The notes beneath the pieces were generated by a model. The model had not been told where the DNA came from. It saw only the letters and a list, made by a program, of their open reading frames with translations, and made no database searches. Positions 34,778 to 46,804 of a stretch of DNA of 64,000 bases are shown here, piece after piece; position 1 is the first letter of the stretch; the number at the start of each line of letters is the position of its first letter. A program made the position numbers and the translations under genes. Origin of the DNA: Lasiosphaeris hirsuta (lineage: Eukaryota > Ascomycota > Sordariomycetes > Sordariales > Lasiosphaeriaceae); NCBI GenBank assembly GCA_030549175.1, contig JAUKUA010000005.1, forward strand, positions 558,001 to 622,000, written 5' to 3'.

Positions 34778-35991
34778 TTAGCGGATCTCGGGGTCGCGCA
34801 TGAAGTCGGGGTAGTTGGAAAAGCCGGTCTCACCAGCTCCAAAGCGGGAATGGCCAAAATCGATCGAGTCCAACAGCTCCTGGAACGTCTCGTCCTCATT
34901 CGCGGTAGCGTTGGTGACGTCGACTCTGCCTGCGGCGTTGTCGATGTTCTGCTCCATCTCATGGACTGCGTCGCCTACGGCACTGCCGACCGAGTTTTCA
35001 TCGAGGGCGAAGATCTTGATGCCACGGATATGGGTGTCCTTTCCATTCTGATGGTTCTCCTTGACGTGAACCTGTACGATCCAGCAGCAGAGAGAATGGC
35101 CATCCGGGCCGCCGCCGCAGTCCCTAATCGGGACGTTCTGCCAGCCCACAGGATTGGTGAGCGGCACCTCAGCGAACTGGATGAGATCGTGATGACCGGT
35201 GCCGGCGTAGAAGATGACATGGGTGGGGGTGTATGACTCGTCCTTATTGTAGTCGACGTAGAACCGGATTGCCCGAATCTCAACGCGGCGGAGGAAGTGA
35301 ATCGTGAGCAGGTGGGGCTGTTGGCCGTCCGACCTAAAGTTGGTGAGCGACAACTTCATACAGCACTTGAGGGGAAAACTTACTGCCAGTACTTGTCCAA
35401 ATCGTCGCTGAGCAACTCCGCAACGCCGTTTCCAGGCTTGTGGCTGCTAACGCCAAAGTGGGCGAGATTGTTGATCTCCTTCAAGCCAATCGCGGACGGG
35501 TCAAAAGGAGGGCCCTGAAGATGCGCGTCAGAATCGATGTGCTCATCGTTCTCATGGTCCTCGTCCATGACCTCGCCGAAAACCTCGTCGTCGCCAAGGT
35601 CATCACCAAGGTCACCGCCAAGGTCGTCGTCGTCGTCAGCTCCGCCGTACTCGGCATCCATGCGGGCCTCGGCATCATCGTTGCTGAAGGCGCTGCCCCG
35701 AAGGCCAGCATTTAGATCCCGGGTGAAGTCTTCATTGTCCGAGTCGTGGGCGTCTCCAATGGGAGCTGGAAGGCGAAAGTTAGTCAGTGCCATGACCTCT
35801 TGGACGTCGTAAGTGCCAAGTTGAATCCCCTCTAGGACAGCTTCTTCATTCTCTTGATCAAAAGTAATTGGGGCCCTCCGGGACTTTCCACGGGGCTTGT
35901 TGAGATCTCGATTGGGATTTAGCTCGCCAAGCGCGCGCCGGCGCACTTGCTGATGAAATACGGGATGATTCTGGGCTAGTGTGATACTCAT
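34778..35991 (-). CDS. APC10: APC10/Doc1 subunit of the anaphase-promoting complex
   Basis: Two exons (35991-35384, 35333-34778) encode 387 aa. The DOC domain spans about 180-330: GLKEINNLAHFGVSSHKPG, VAELLSDDLDKYWQSDGQQP and VDYNKDESYTP are diagnostic. It is preceded by about 175 residues absent from yeast and human APC10, including a highly acidic Asp/Glu/Gly tract (about 105-155). APC10 helps recognise substrate degrons on the anaphase-promoting complex, an E3 ubiquitin ligase. The C-terminus ends DFMRDPEIR, not the Ile-Arg tail in isolation, yet it keeps the terminal IR pair that docks on TPR subunits. The 50-nt intron splits a Gln codon (CA|G) in YWQSDG. Confidence 0.95.
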
Positions 35992-37314
35992 GATTTGTGA
36001 TGGTAAATGTTTGAGCTCGGGGAGGGTGAGACAAGGAAGAGGCTGCTATCAAGATGATATCTTGAGATAGGACGCAAAAGAAGGCAAAGAGGCCTTCCAA
36101 GCAAGTGTGAGAAAGAAGTGAAAGGGATCTCGGATCCCGGGAAAGACAGCTCAGCTACTTGCGAGACTTGTGTCTATTGGGATGGCGAGACTTGTGCCTG
36201 TTGAGATGGCGAGGTCTATGTTTGCAAGAGACCTAGTGGTGGTGGAGAAGAGGTCGAGAGATGGAAGGGAAGAAGACCAAGAATCGAAATAAAGCAAGGA
36301 AAAGAAGCGGGATGGTTTGAAGATGTGTGGGCTAGTGAATAGGGCACAGTCCTGCGGCTGGTGCCCGCTTAGTCGTCCGCTTAGTCGTTGCGGCTTGAGG
36401 CCTAGTTGCGGCTGGTTGTTGAGATAGATAAGGCACCGTGATAATTGGTGTAGCACGGAGTATGAGAAGAAGAGCGGGTCAAAGAGCGAGCGAAAGTAGA
36501 GAGGAGGGGCGCGTCGAAGGAGAGAAAGAGAAACGACGGGGTTGCGGCTTACATCTCAACATGGCGGCGTTCGCGATAGGGGATGACCTTAGACGCTCGG
36601 AGGTGAAGGCCGCGTGAGCGGCATGGGCCGCTGCCATAATCCCAGTCCTCCCGCGGCGGGGGGCCTGCACTTGTCCTAGGCCGATTCTGGTGCGCCGCTG
36701 GCCCCTGGAGCTGTTTGGAGACTCAGACATTTTGCGTCACCAGCATTGCAAGCCGCATTGGCCAGTGCTGCGGTGCCGAGATCGAGCTAGTGAACCTGTG
36801 GATTTTGGAGGTGTTGTTTTTAGGTCCTGTCGTTCCGAGGCCCGCGGGTCGAGTTCCGGGTAGGTCGACCGCCAGGTGTTGTTGTTGACGGGGGCACGGA
36901 GAAGCCAATAACATTCCAGGCAGTGCAAACCCCACACTTGAGCCTCTGGCAGCCATTGACGCCCTCCACACCGTTGTCCCTCCCCTAACCCACCTCACCT
37001 CACCCACCCACTGGCATTCTGCCCCTCGATCCCGCCTTCCTCCAGGGCATCACTTGCCCGGGCCACAGACCTCCTGCCAAGGATTGGAACCCAACTGCAC
37101 CCATGTGACTACGTGCCTGTCGCGCGTCTCCCACAACGCGATTCTCCACTTTCGACTCCCGCCTCAATTCCCCAAAAGCTGCGAATTGAGAGGGCATCAG
37201 CCAGCGACCACCAGCAAATCCCCTATTGAAACAGCAAAATATCCAGCCACAGCGCTATCTCCTTGGTGATTTTCCGATTCGAGTCTCGGATGAGGGCACC
37301 CCAAACCTTTCAAG
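35992..37314. other. Divergent intergenic region between APC10 and MRE11
   Basis: About 1.3 kb holding both promoters. A 24-bp unit is repeated twice in tandem (36161-36184 and 36185-36208) with a partial third copy. Minus-strand frames at 36151-36730 carry low-complexity Arg/Ser-rich sequence and are not supported as genes. Confidence 0.45.
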
Positions 37315-39608
37315 ATGCCACCTACCTCGGGTTTGTCTCCCCTTGCTGCAAAGGGCAACCGCCTCATCTGTCTCGCCTGCATTTTGCTGAAATGAGTCCC
37401 TACAGAGACAGACACAATCCGTATCTTGGTGTCGACAGATAACCATGTCGGCTACGAGGAGCGAGACCCGATCCGCAAGGACGATAGCTGGCGCACTTTC
37501 GACGAGGTCATGCAGCTGGCCAAGAAAGAGGACGTTGACATGGTCCTCCTCGGCGGCGATCTTTTCCACGAGAACAAACCCTCCCGAAAATCTATGTACC
37601 AAGTCATGCGTTCGCTCCGTAGGAACTGCCTTGGCGAGCGGCCCTGCGAGCTCGAGTTCCTGAGTGACGCAGCTGAGGTCTTCGAGGGAGTCTCTTGCGT
37701 CAACTACCAAGATCCCGATATCAATATCTCTATCCCCGTATTCTCGATACATGGAAATCACGACGATCCGAGCGGTGATGGGCACTTCTGCTCTCTGGAC
37801 CTGCTGCAAATGGCAGGTCTCGTCAACTACTTTGGCCGGGTTCCAGAGGCAGACAATATCCAGGTGAAACCCATTCTACTGCAAAAGGGGAAGACCAAAC
37901 TTGCCCTGTACGGTCTGAGCAACGTGCGTGATGAACGTATGCACCGCACCTTCAGGGATAGCAAGGTCAGGTTTTACCGACCGAACCAGCAAAAGACCGA
38001 CTTCTTCAATCTTTTGACTCTCCATCAAAACCATTATGCCCACACGCCCACAAGCTACCTCCCTGAGAATATGCTGCCTGACTTCCTGGATCTTGTTGTG
38101 TGGGGCCATGAGCATGAGTGTCTGATTGACCCTCAGAGGAACCAAGAGACAGGTTTCCACGTCATGCAGCCTGGCTCGTCCGTCGCCACCTCGCTCGTCC
38201 CGGGAGAGGCTGTTACAAAGCAAGTCGCCATCCTCAGCATAACGGGCAAGAACTTTGAGGTGCGAAAAGTACCACTCAAGACAGTTCGACCATTCGTTAC
38301 GCGTGAGGTGGTCTTGGCCACAGATAGGCGATTCAAGGGTTTAGAAAAGAAGCAAGACAACCGCCAAGAGGTTACGAAACGGCTCATGGTCATCGTCGAA
38401 GAGATGATCAAGGAGGCTGATGCCGCTTGGCAAAAGGTCCACGGAGACGAGGCTTACGACAGCCAAGAGCAGCCGCTGCCTCTTATCCGCCTCAAGGTCG
38501 AGTACTCGGCCACTGAGGGGTCCAAGTTTGAAGTCGAAAACCCGCAGCGGTTCTCCAACAGGTTTGTGGGCAAGGTTGCAAACCAAAATGACGTCGTCTA
38601 CTTCTACAGGAAGAAGACAGGAGTAACGAGTAAGCCTTTGACGGAAATTGCCTCCGGCCACATCGCTGACACCTCACAGAAAAGAGCAAGGACAACCCAG
38701 ACCGTCCGGGGGGCGCCACAGACACACCGGAGTCGGCCGAGACTATCAAGGTCGACACACTGGTGCAAGACTACTTTGCCCAGCAAGCGCTCGTAATCCT
38801 GCCGAGCGCACCGTTTGGAGATGCCATCGACCAGTTCGTGAGCAAAGACGACAAGCACGCGCTCGAGATGTTTGTTATGGACACACTCTCAGCGAATATG
38901 AAGCACCTGCTCAACATGGACCCCGACAAACTGGGCGAAAATCTCGATGACCATATCGGACTCTATAGGGAACAAGTAGAGGAGAACTTTGCCAAGGGCC
39001 AGAAAAAGCAGGCGCAGCGCAAGAGGCGCTTCAAAGCAAAGCCCGACGGCTGGGACTCTGACCTCGACGGCCACTGGACAGCCCAGCCGGGCGTGATTGA
39101 GGAGCTGCCATCAGAGCCCGAAGCTCCTGCGGGGCGCCAGCGCACGCAGCCTACGTCGGGGGTTACTTTCAGCGATGACGAGGATTTGTTTGGAGAGGAG
39201 CCCTCGGCGCCAAAAGAGCCGCCCAAGCGCGCGGCGGCATCGAGAACAACGAAGAGAGCAGCCCCCGCCAAGAAAGCGGCGCCCGTCAAAAAGGCGGCTG
39301 CGCCGAAGAAAGCGCCCGCCAAAGGCCGCAAGAAGGCGAACCCCTTCGCCAGCGACGACGACGAAGAAGACGAAGATGTGATTATGGAGGATGATGATGA
39401 TGAGGTTGTCGTAGTGCCCCCGCCACGAGCGAAGCCAGTGCGGGCGACACGCGCAGCAGCAAAACCCAAACAGACAACGCTCAATTTCTCGCAGCCGCAG
39501 TCACAGAGGTTGACGAAACCGACGCACAAGGCGATTGAGATTAGTGACGACGAAATCTCAGATGATGCCTTCGAGTCAATGCCTGCCACGCGAACCCGAC
39601 GAAGGTGA
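37315..39608 (+). CDS. mre11: MRE11 double-strand break repair nuclease
   Basis: Three exons (37315-37330, 37406-38629, 38680-39608) encode 722 aa. Phosphoesterase motifs occur in order: DNHVGY (Asp17, His19), GGDLFHEN, GNHDDP, LHQNH and WGHEHEC. The capping domain follows, then a long C-terminal tail with a Gly/Asp stretch, an Ala/Lys/Pro-rich segment (about 575-625) and repeated acidic clusters; it ends SDDEISDDAFESM...RTRRR. MRE11 with RAD50 and NBS1 processes DNA ends in the nucleus. The first coding exon has only 16 nt and its intron begins GTTTGT; it is supported because the exon 2 frame has no Met before the first motif. Confidence 0.96.
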
Positions 39609-40339
39609 GCTTGTGTGGGGTTTGAGCATGCATGCGGCGTAGGCTTTGGTGATGTTATTTTATCCCAGCGGTTAGTTAGTCGGAGGTATCCATGATGTGG
39701 TTTCTAGTAGGAAGCTATAGCTGCTATTTTGTTCACGCGGGGCTCAGGGGTTCAGGGGGTCGGCTCATCCAAGATGGGTAGAGTCCAGAAACCGTGATTT
39801 CCAACGTCAAATATCCATCTGTTTTAGCCATGGTAATGGATCGTGCCTTGAGAAGTGCCCTCAATTATTTCCTTCCCAACTGCAACTTGAAGCGAGTCGT
39901 GATATAAATCGTGGTATTGGTGTCAATGGTATGAGCGCTAGTGGGACTTTTTGGTGGCGTCCGTCCGCTGGCATAGATTTTGGTGGTCCAAGCTCCGTTG
40001 ACACTGGTCGGGGTCAACCACTGGAACCAACTTTGCCGCCTCAAGGCCAACATCTTCTGAACCATTTCTGAACCCTCAACTGCCCATTTCAACCCTGCAA
40101 AGGGAGAAAAAAGAGGGAACCCGAAGAAACAACCGCTTTACTCCTGTCATTTCCCAAGAATATCGACGTAATTACTCTCATTATTGCCATATCGTTCACC
40201 CTTTGATAAGCCCTTCACGTGACCAGCTTGAGCAGCATCGGTTCGGGCTCATCGTGCCACAACTTGCGCCTTGCATCATCGCCACCCCGGTGTATCAGCC
40301 AGCTCAAACCAAGACGAACAAATTATTCCATCGATAAAG
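39609..40339. other. Intergenic region between MRE11 and TAF10
   Basis: 3' flank of MRE11 and promoter of TAF10. No credible ORF or repeat. Confidence 0.4.
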
Positions 40340-41030
<691 letters not shown>

Positions 41031-41530
41031 GCATGGCGGGAGGTGAGGAACCAAGGTTCTAGGCATGGGAAACATAGATGCCCTCAGTTTGTGGCATTGG
41101 CAAGGGCTGGACCTGAGATATGACCGCAAGTTTGACTGGGGGTGGGTCGGGGGGTTCACGGTGGGTTGGAAACGGCGCTGGGCATATTTGTTGCTTTTTT
41201 CTTCTTTTGACCAAGGCGTTTACGGGCCGGTTATTGAGCGGCTTGCACCACATTACATTGCACTCCCACATATAGCAGGCAGCGAATTTCTGGCCTGAGC
41301 ATAACAAAACAGGAGCACTCGCTCGTCGTCTTTCTTTACAGGAATAATCCTGCGCCGTCAATGGTAACCGTGGCTGTTCTAAATACCACCACCCATCGTA
41401 GCGTATGGGGTGCCAAAGCAGCCCACCAACACCTTCCGTAATGTTACAGGTTCTGCTCTTTGTGTGGGTACAAGGTTTCTGCCCAGCAAAAGATTGAACA
41501 CCAGATGTCTAATTCCAAGAGCCAATGTGT
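41031..41530. other. Intergenic region between convergent TAF10 and RSM19
   Basis: Shared 3' flanks of convergent genes. No ORF of note. Confidence 0.4.
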
Positions 41531-42108
41531 TTATTTCTTATTCCAGATGAAAGGCTTCCGCGTTCTACAGGATCATTCAGTCAGTCAGTCAGTGTCAATG
41601 TCGTCTCGGGCGAGATATGTACGTACGTCGAGAACTCGCCCAGCTTGTGGCCCACCATCTCCTCGGTAATGGTTACGTCATGGTAGACCTTGCCATTATG
41701 TACCTGAAACTTGAGACCGACGAAGTTAGGGAGGATGGTGGCAGAGCGCGCTTGTGTTCGAATCGGCACGATCTTCTGGCCTGGCACAGGGCGCACGATC
41801 GGGAGACTGTTTTGGCACCAACGGTTAGGCGGGCCTAGGGCTTGAGAGGAGGGGGACTTTGGTAGGAGTCGGAGTCGGGGCGCCTTACGGGACGATGTGC
41901 GGGCCTAGCAGACAAGGTTAGCAAGGCCATTAAGGGGAGGACAAAAGGGGGGGCTCAAAAATGGTGACGGCAGCGTGATGCGACGGCCACCTCCAGGACT
42001 TCTCCAGGGACTCTGGGCGAGCCACGGCTGGAAGGGAAAAGGATTGGAAAAGGGGCCGTGATTACCTTTCCACACCGATCTCTTGAGCAGGCACCGCGTC
42101 GGCTGCAT
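41531..42108 (-). CDS. RSM19: Mitochondrial ribosomal protein uS19m (Rsm19)
   Basis: Four exons (42108-42066, 41904-41889, 41806-41624, 41564-41531) encode 91 aa, the same length as yeast Rsm19. Diagnostic stretches are [33 protein letters not shown] and [10 protein letters not shown] followed by [10 protein letters not shown]. uS19m is part of the mitochondrial small-subunit head. Exon 2 is a 16-nt micro-exon, and the last exon restores the conserved C-terminus that a plain reading frame misses. Intron 3 contains a CAGT tandem repeat (near 41577-41594) just downstream of the donor. Confidence 0.93.
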
Positions 42109-42813
42109 GTTGGGCAGACAGTCAGAAAACGAATCCCCGGCTGGCTCTGGATTGAGATGCTAGGGGGGTCGATGTCGGAAATAGCTAGAGCCCGTCTTCA
42201 CGTCGGCTGCGCTGCACGAAAAAAGAGTGGGGACCCGTACGTCACGTGCACGACACCAGATGGCACTGCGCGAGTCTGATTGGCGGGCAATTCAAGGTTC
42301 ACAAGATCATCGTCTGCTGAGTTCCAGCCTCATGGCCGCTACTGAATGGCGCTTGGGCAGATTTTAGCGTTAATGCGGCGACCGTTGGGAGTCCTTTTCT
42401 CCCCGCGGCCCCCTCCCGCTGTCTTCCTGATCGACAATGGCTCTTCACCTCAACGCCCTCTTTTTTTTTTTTTTTTTTTTTTGGCGTCTCTGTTTCATCT
42501 AGAAGCGCAGCCCACTCCCTCGAGGTTTGTTGCTGTTTCCACCGCCATCGAGCACTCTTGAACTCGCCAGCGGGCTTGGCTTGCATGTCTACACCATCCA
42601 TTCACAGGGTTGAGATGTTGGTCATGTACACCCCTTGGAAGCTCGCCACTTTCTTGACAATTTCCGGATTTCCAGAGACAAAATTAACCGCCGTAAGCTG
42701 CCTCCCCGTCAACGACCGACCACACCCGGAGCCGGGGCAGCTGTTGCCGCCCTCCTTGGCGATGTTTGTACGCTCGAGATATCTTCGAGTTCCTCGAGTC
42801 TTTCCCCTTTATT
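42109..42813. other. Intergenic region at the left edge of the accessory island
   Basis: Contains the RSM19 promoter and a 22-base T run (42461-42482). No supportable gene. The GC-rich ORFs at 42299-42601 and 42346-42561 read through the homopolymer and are not credible. Confidence 0.4.
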
Positions 42814-44343
42814 ATGCCAAGACAGCATCTCACGCCTAACAAGTGTCTTGTATGTCGCAAGAAAAGAACAAAAAGTAAGTAGAACAATAACGAAACTGGT
42901 AGTCAAATTTCCATGGCTTCTCTCCCAAGGCCTTGTCGGACAGTAGATAACAGCTCTCTAAGTGCGATAGACAAGTGCCATGTCGATAGTGTCGGTCTCG
43001 CGGAGAAGAATGCGCTTGCGAGGACGAGAAATGGCGTACCAAGGACCACCTAAGATCTGAGGTTGAGAGACTACGGGTAGAGCAACGCCAAGGGCATGCG
43101 CTCATCAGAGCGCTCACTAACAATGATCCGAAAGAATGGGAAGCGGTCTTGGATCGAATGCGCAAAGACGAATCTCGAAGCAGCTCCTCTACCGACACTT
43201 CGTCGGCGAGCCATATGCTTTTCCGAGAGCAGAAACCATTCATCCCGTTGCGTCAAGGTTCCCTACTCACGGGTTTTTCTAGCCGGGGCATCTCACCGCG
43301 GAAGCCGTTGATGGTGCATCCCATTTTCGCTGCTGAAGCTACGGAGGAGTCGCTTCTCCGGACGTGGACCAGTGTGACGTCTGATACGCGTCTTGTCCAA
43401 CCCTTGATTGCGAGATTTTTTGCTGGCTCGTTTCCTTCCCTTTCTCTAATCTCCCAGTCGTAGTTCATGAAAGATTTCCGCGAAGGCAACCACCGCTACT
43501 GCTTCGAGTCGCTGGTGAACGCCATCTTCGGCAAGGCATGCAAGCTGTTCAACGCGACTTCGCAACTAATCTCCCGGGTTAGCTTCGGCGATGCTTTCCT
43601 AGGGGAAGCCAAACGACTGCTAGTAGCAGAACAAACCCATGTCAACGTGCCGAATATTCAAGCATTGGGTGTGCTCGCGTTAGCCGAGACGAGCCAGTAA
43701 AACGACGAGGAAGCCTGGGAATTGGCCCAAGAATCCATCAGATCGTCCATTCATTTGATACTTCAGACCTGTCGTCTTGATGATCAATACGACGCCGATT
43801 TCAGGGCCGTGAGAACGTTGGCAAACTGTGCAGGTTTCACTCTGATTAGGTATGCCGAGAATCCAAACCGTGCTTCATGCTACTATAGCCCCAATCTGTT
43901 CTCTGCTGACACGTGTTGGGTCGGTACAGGGTGCTTCGACTTCTCACAGGGCGTCTCGAGCCTAACACGGGGCCACTATTTATGAGACTGCAACTCGACT
44001 CTGGTGACCTGGGCGAAGACTCTGCCGGAGTTCATGGGAGCGAGGTACTAACAGCCCCGATCAATGGCGTTGCAGTGCTGTATGGCGGCGGACTGACATG
44101 TTACTTTAGGCATCGGTCTACAGATGCGGCTCTTCGCTAAATTGTAGTTCTGTCCTCCTCTTGCTAGATTCGTCTTCGAGGTAACGGAAACAGTCCATAC
44201 ATTTTCCTCGTATAACTTCTCCAAGGCCATGACTGCCAAGGATCTCGAAGACGCAGACGACAAATGTCTCGAGTACTACTGCCAGTTCACCGACTCGTTT
44301 GCATCAGACATGGATAGCACCTCCGATCTCCTGTTTGCCTAGT
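42814..44343 (+). pseudogene. Zn(II)2Cys6 transcription factor, inactivated by nonsense codons
   Basis: An ATG at 42814 starts a zinc-cluster domain split by an intron (donor at 42875): CLVC-RKKRTK-C, then C-DRQVP-C-R-stop-C-RSRGEE-C. This fits C-X2-C-X6-C-X5-C-X2-C-X6-C except that the residue before Cys5 is TAG (42987-42989). One reading frame continues to about 43985, with two further stops, TAG 43461-43463 and TAA 43698-43700, and no frameshift. The middle part ([35 protein letters not shown]) resembles the fungal-specific transcription factor regulatory domain. Stop codons only of TAG/TAA type point to C-to-T mutation, as in RIP. The acceptor before TGC at 42963 is also poor. Confidence 0.8.
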
Positions 44344-44489
44344 AAGCCCCGCCCTGCCTTCTCCTGCTCAGGATTTATGAAACTACTAGGTAACGGCTTA
44401 CTGACGCCTCGTTTGCTCGCAGGATTTGATATCACTATTGTCTGCTCAGCTTGCTCCGGCCATTTATCAAAAGCACGGCGAGCTTGGTC

Positions 44490-45335
44490 GGTAGTGCGTC
44501 ACCTCGGGATGGTAGTGAGGGGGTAGTCGAGGTCGGGGGAGATGGAGAGGAGGATAGGGAGGTTTAGGGACGGGGGTCTGAGCACACCCAGGTCGTTTGC
44601 CGTCAAGAGGGTGAGGGAGGAGGATATTTTCTGGAAGTGGGGTTTGAGGACGCGCGGACGGGGGTTGAGGAGGAGCGAGAGGAGGACGAGGAGGGAGAGG
44701 AGGATGTTGTAGGGGACGAGGTGGAAGGGGAGGGGGTAGGGTAGGGCGGAGCATGTCATAGGGTATTTCCAGAGCATCGGGAGGTAGGGCTGGGAGGGGA
44801 GGGCGAAGTCTTTCAGGGCGTTTAGCGCTAGGACAAGCCGAGGGGAGGGAGAGGTGGTGGAGAGTCAGGCCGGGGGTGAAGAGTGGCTCGATGATGGTGA
44901 GGGAGGGGTCCACGTAGGAGAGGATGGCTGCGGCTTGATGGTAGAGGGAGGTGAACTCGTCCGGCGCCAGGGGAGCATGATGGATGGGATGAGGAAAATG
45001 ACTTTTGCCGAGTTGATGAGACCAGGAGTCAGGTCATTTGCTTCGGCGACACCCACTTCAGGGCGGAATGTTGCGGAGCCCCAACTGATGCCGTTGAGTC
45101 TGTGGAAGGTGATGGGTGTTTTGGCAATACTTTGAGGCGCGGTCCCGAGGGCGAAGTCGGATGTTTTATTGACGGCCACCTCCAGTGCAACGAAAGAGGC
45201 GATGTGGATCTCGATACCAGGGACAACGTGAATCAGAGCATGGGCGGTTGTAAGGACGACGTTGGCTTGCCCAAAGTCACTGTTGGTGAAGAACAGAACT
45301 CTCTTGGCCATGGCCATTGTGCTTTTGCTGTCCAT
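44490..45335 (-). pseudogene. UDP-glycosyltransferase-like N-terminal fragment, frameshifted
   Basis: From the ATG at 45335 the frame reads like the start of fungal UDP-glucosyltransferases: KRVLFFTNSDFGQANVV, TAHALIHVVPGIEIHIASF and PITFHRLNGISW. Near 44960 the homologous-looking sequence passes to a second frame (DEFTSLYHQAAAILSYVDPS, IIEPLFTPGLTL) and near 44840 to a third (LVLALNALKDFALPS, LPMLWKYPMTCSALPYP). It breaks off near 44490, before the C-terminal UDP-sugar-binding half. Two frameshifts plus truncation make it a relic. It converges on the transcription-factor pseudogene, so both may come from one decayed metabolic cluster; this is inference. Confidence 0.7.
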
Positions 45336-45990
45336 GACAGTGCGCTTACTTTCCACCCGACCTGCCGGCTGATGCACCGAGGACCGGTTTTATATCTGCC
45401 GTCCTGTTGTTGCTGGGTCCCGATTCTCAACACTCGGTGCGTAATGCTGCTTCAGGCTTTAGCCAATGATGACGGAAAGACTGCGGTGTCGATGTTCTGT
45501 GGTGAGGCGGTGGATACATCGAACGGTGCGCTGGATGTAGATGCTGTGTTGTTTCCTGCCTCGGGGCTCTTTCTTTTCTGTTTTTGGCGTTAGCTACCTA
45601 TCGTAGATCACGGAGCTGTGATTGCAGTAGGCCGAGGGGATTCGACGAGAGGTCTTCGTCCATTGGCGTGGTGTTGTGATGCTGTGCCGCCCCATTGCAT
45701 CTCTACCTGGCTGCATCATGAATGAGATGAACCCAGACAGCCCCAACGCAGAGGGGTAGAGGATGACTTGCTGTCCTTCCAACTTGACCGTCTTCCCTCC
45801 CCCCCTGGTCGAGCTCCTCTCGAGGTACTTCGGATGTCAGAGAAGAACGTATTTTCTAACGCAGGCTCCCAGGTCCGGAGACCTGACCACTGCCAGCTAA
45901 CCATATCACAGCGGGGGCGTCAGGGGGCACAGCTGGAGCGATAGGGGGTTCCGGGGGGCCAACACGACCCATGCGCCGCACTATGGCTAC

Positions 45991-46310
45991 TACAATTCAA
46001 CCCTCGTTTATTTGTTATTGTGGGACTTCAAAGCGCATTGAGGACATGGGGAAGGCCTTTGAATGCCACAAATGCCCTTTTAAACGGTGGAAAGGGCTTG
46101 TGAGATCCTAAATATGCCATTTGCAGTGCCCTAAATGCCCTTGATATTGAAAAGGCCTTGTGGAATACCAGATATGCTGGTTTTTCATTCCAGGAGGACT
46201 TTTTAGGATTGTAATATCTAGGTACCTTTAGGTCTCAGAGAAAGGTCACGCGCTGTCAAACAGTGACCTGTCAAACAGTGACCCATCAAACAAACCAGGG
46301 TCGGATTATG
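45991..46310. mobile_element. MITE-like element, copy 2
   Basis: About 320 bp. The left end TACAATTCAACCCTCGTTT and the right end ACAAACCAGGGTCGGATTAT are imperfect inverted repeats of the same sequence that bounds copies 1 and 3. The interior is AT-rich and non-coding. Before the right end, a unit GTCAAACAGTGACC is repeated (about 46256-46288). The copy ends a few bases from the coding-looking fragment that starts at 46326. Confidence 0.55.
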
Positions 46311-46325
46311 AGGCCAAAACGCCTT

Positions 46326-46471
46326 ACCGGAGGAACGTATTCCTCTCGTGCGCAATCATGTTAGCCTCCCGAGCGATCTTGGTGGCTAGGTTTTCTCGTC
46401 TGGCGGCTTCATCCTTGCACCGGCGTTCTTTCAGGGTGATCTGGTTGTCCTTCCGTGTCGGCCAAAAGGAC
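46326..46471 (-). pseudogene. Possible exon fragment, unrecognised
   Basis: On the minus strand, about 47 codons are open and strongly protein-like: charged and helical, with ITLKERRCKDEAARREN, LATKIAREANMIAHE and RNTFLR. The end, CG followed by GTAAGG at 46325-46320, resembles a splice donor. The MITE-like element begins immediately beyond, which may have cut a gene here. I cannot name the family, and no neighbouring exon was found. Confidence 0.3.
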
Positions 46472-46804
46472 TCGTGACGCAAGGCTCAAACGCCAACCTA
46501 GCCTATACGATCTCCAGGACTAAAAGACCAACGGTCAACCAAGATGTGACGACAGTGGCATCATCGGTGTCTAATTGCCTGGTGGTCGTCGGCAGTGGGG
46601 CCATGGTGGCTAATCCGGAACAGACTATAAAGCGAAAAGCTACTTTCATCAGAGTGTGCCCAACAACCTTGTTTCAGGGTGTGTCGAGCCTTAGATTACA
46701 GACTCTCTAGGCACCTGATCTGGATTTGTATTTGAAATGCAGCTTTTTCTCGCCATATCCATTTACCTCGACAATCTCTCGACACGGCACGAATCTCACC
46801 AAGC

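Larger units (their letters stand above)
45336..46804. other. Accessory intergenic region with a MITE-like copy and a coding fragment
   Basis: No complete gene. Contains the MITE-like element at 45991-46310 and a short coding-looking fragment at 46326-46471, both listed separately. ORFs at 45594-45904 have no recognisable product. Confidence 0.4.
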
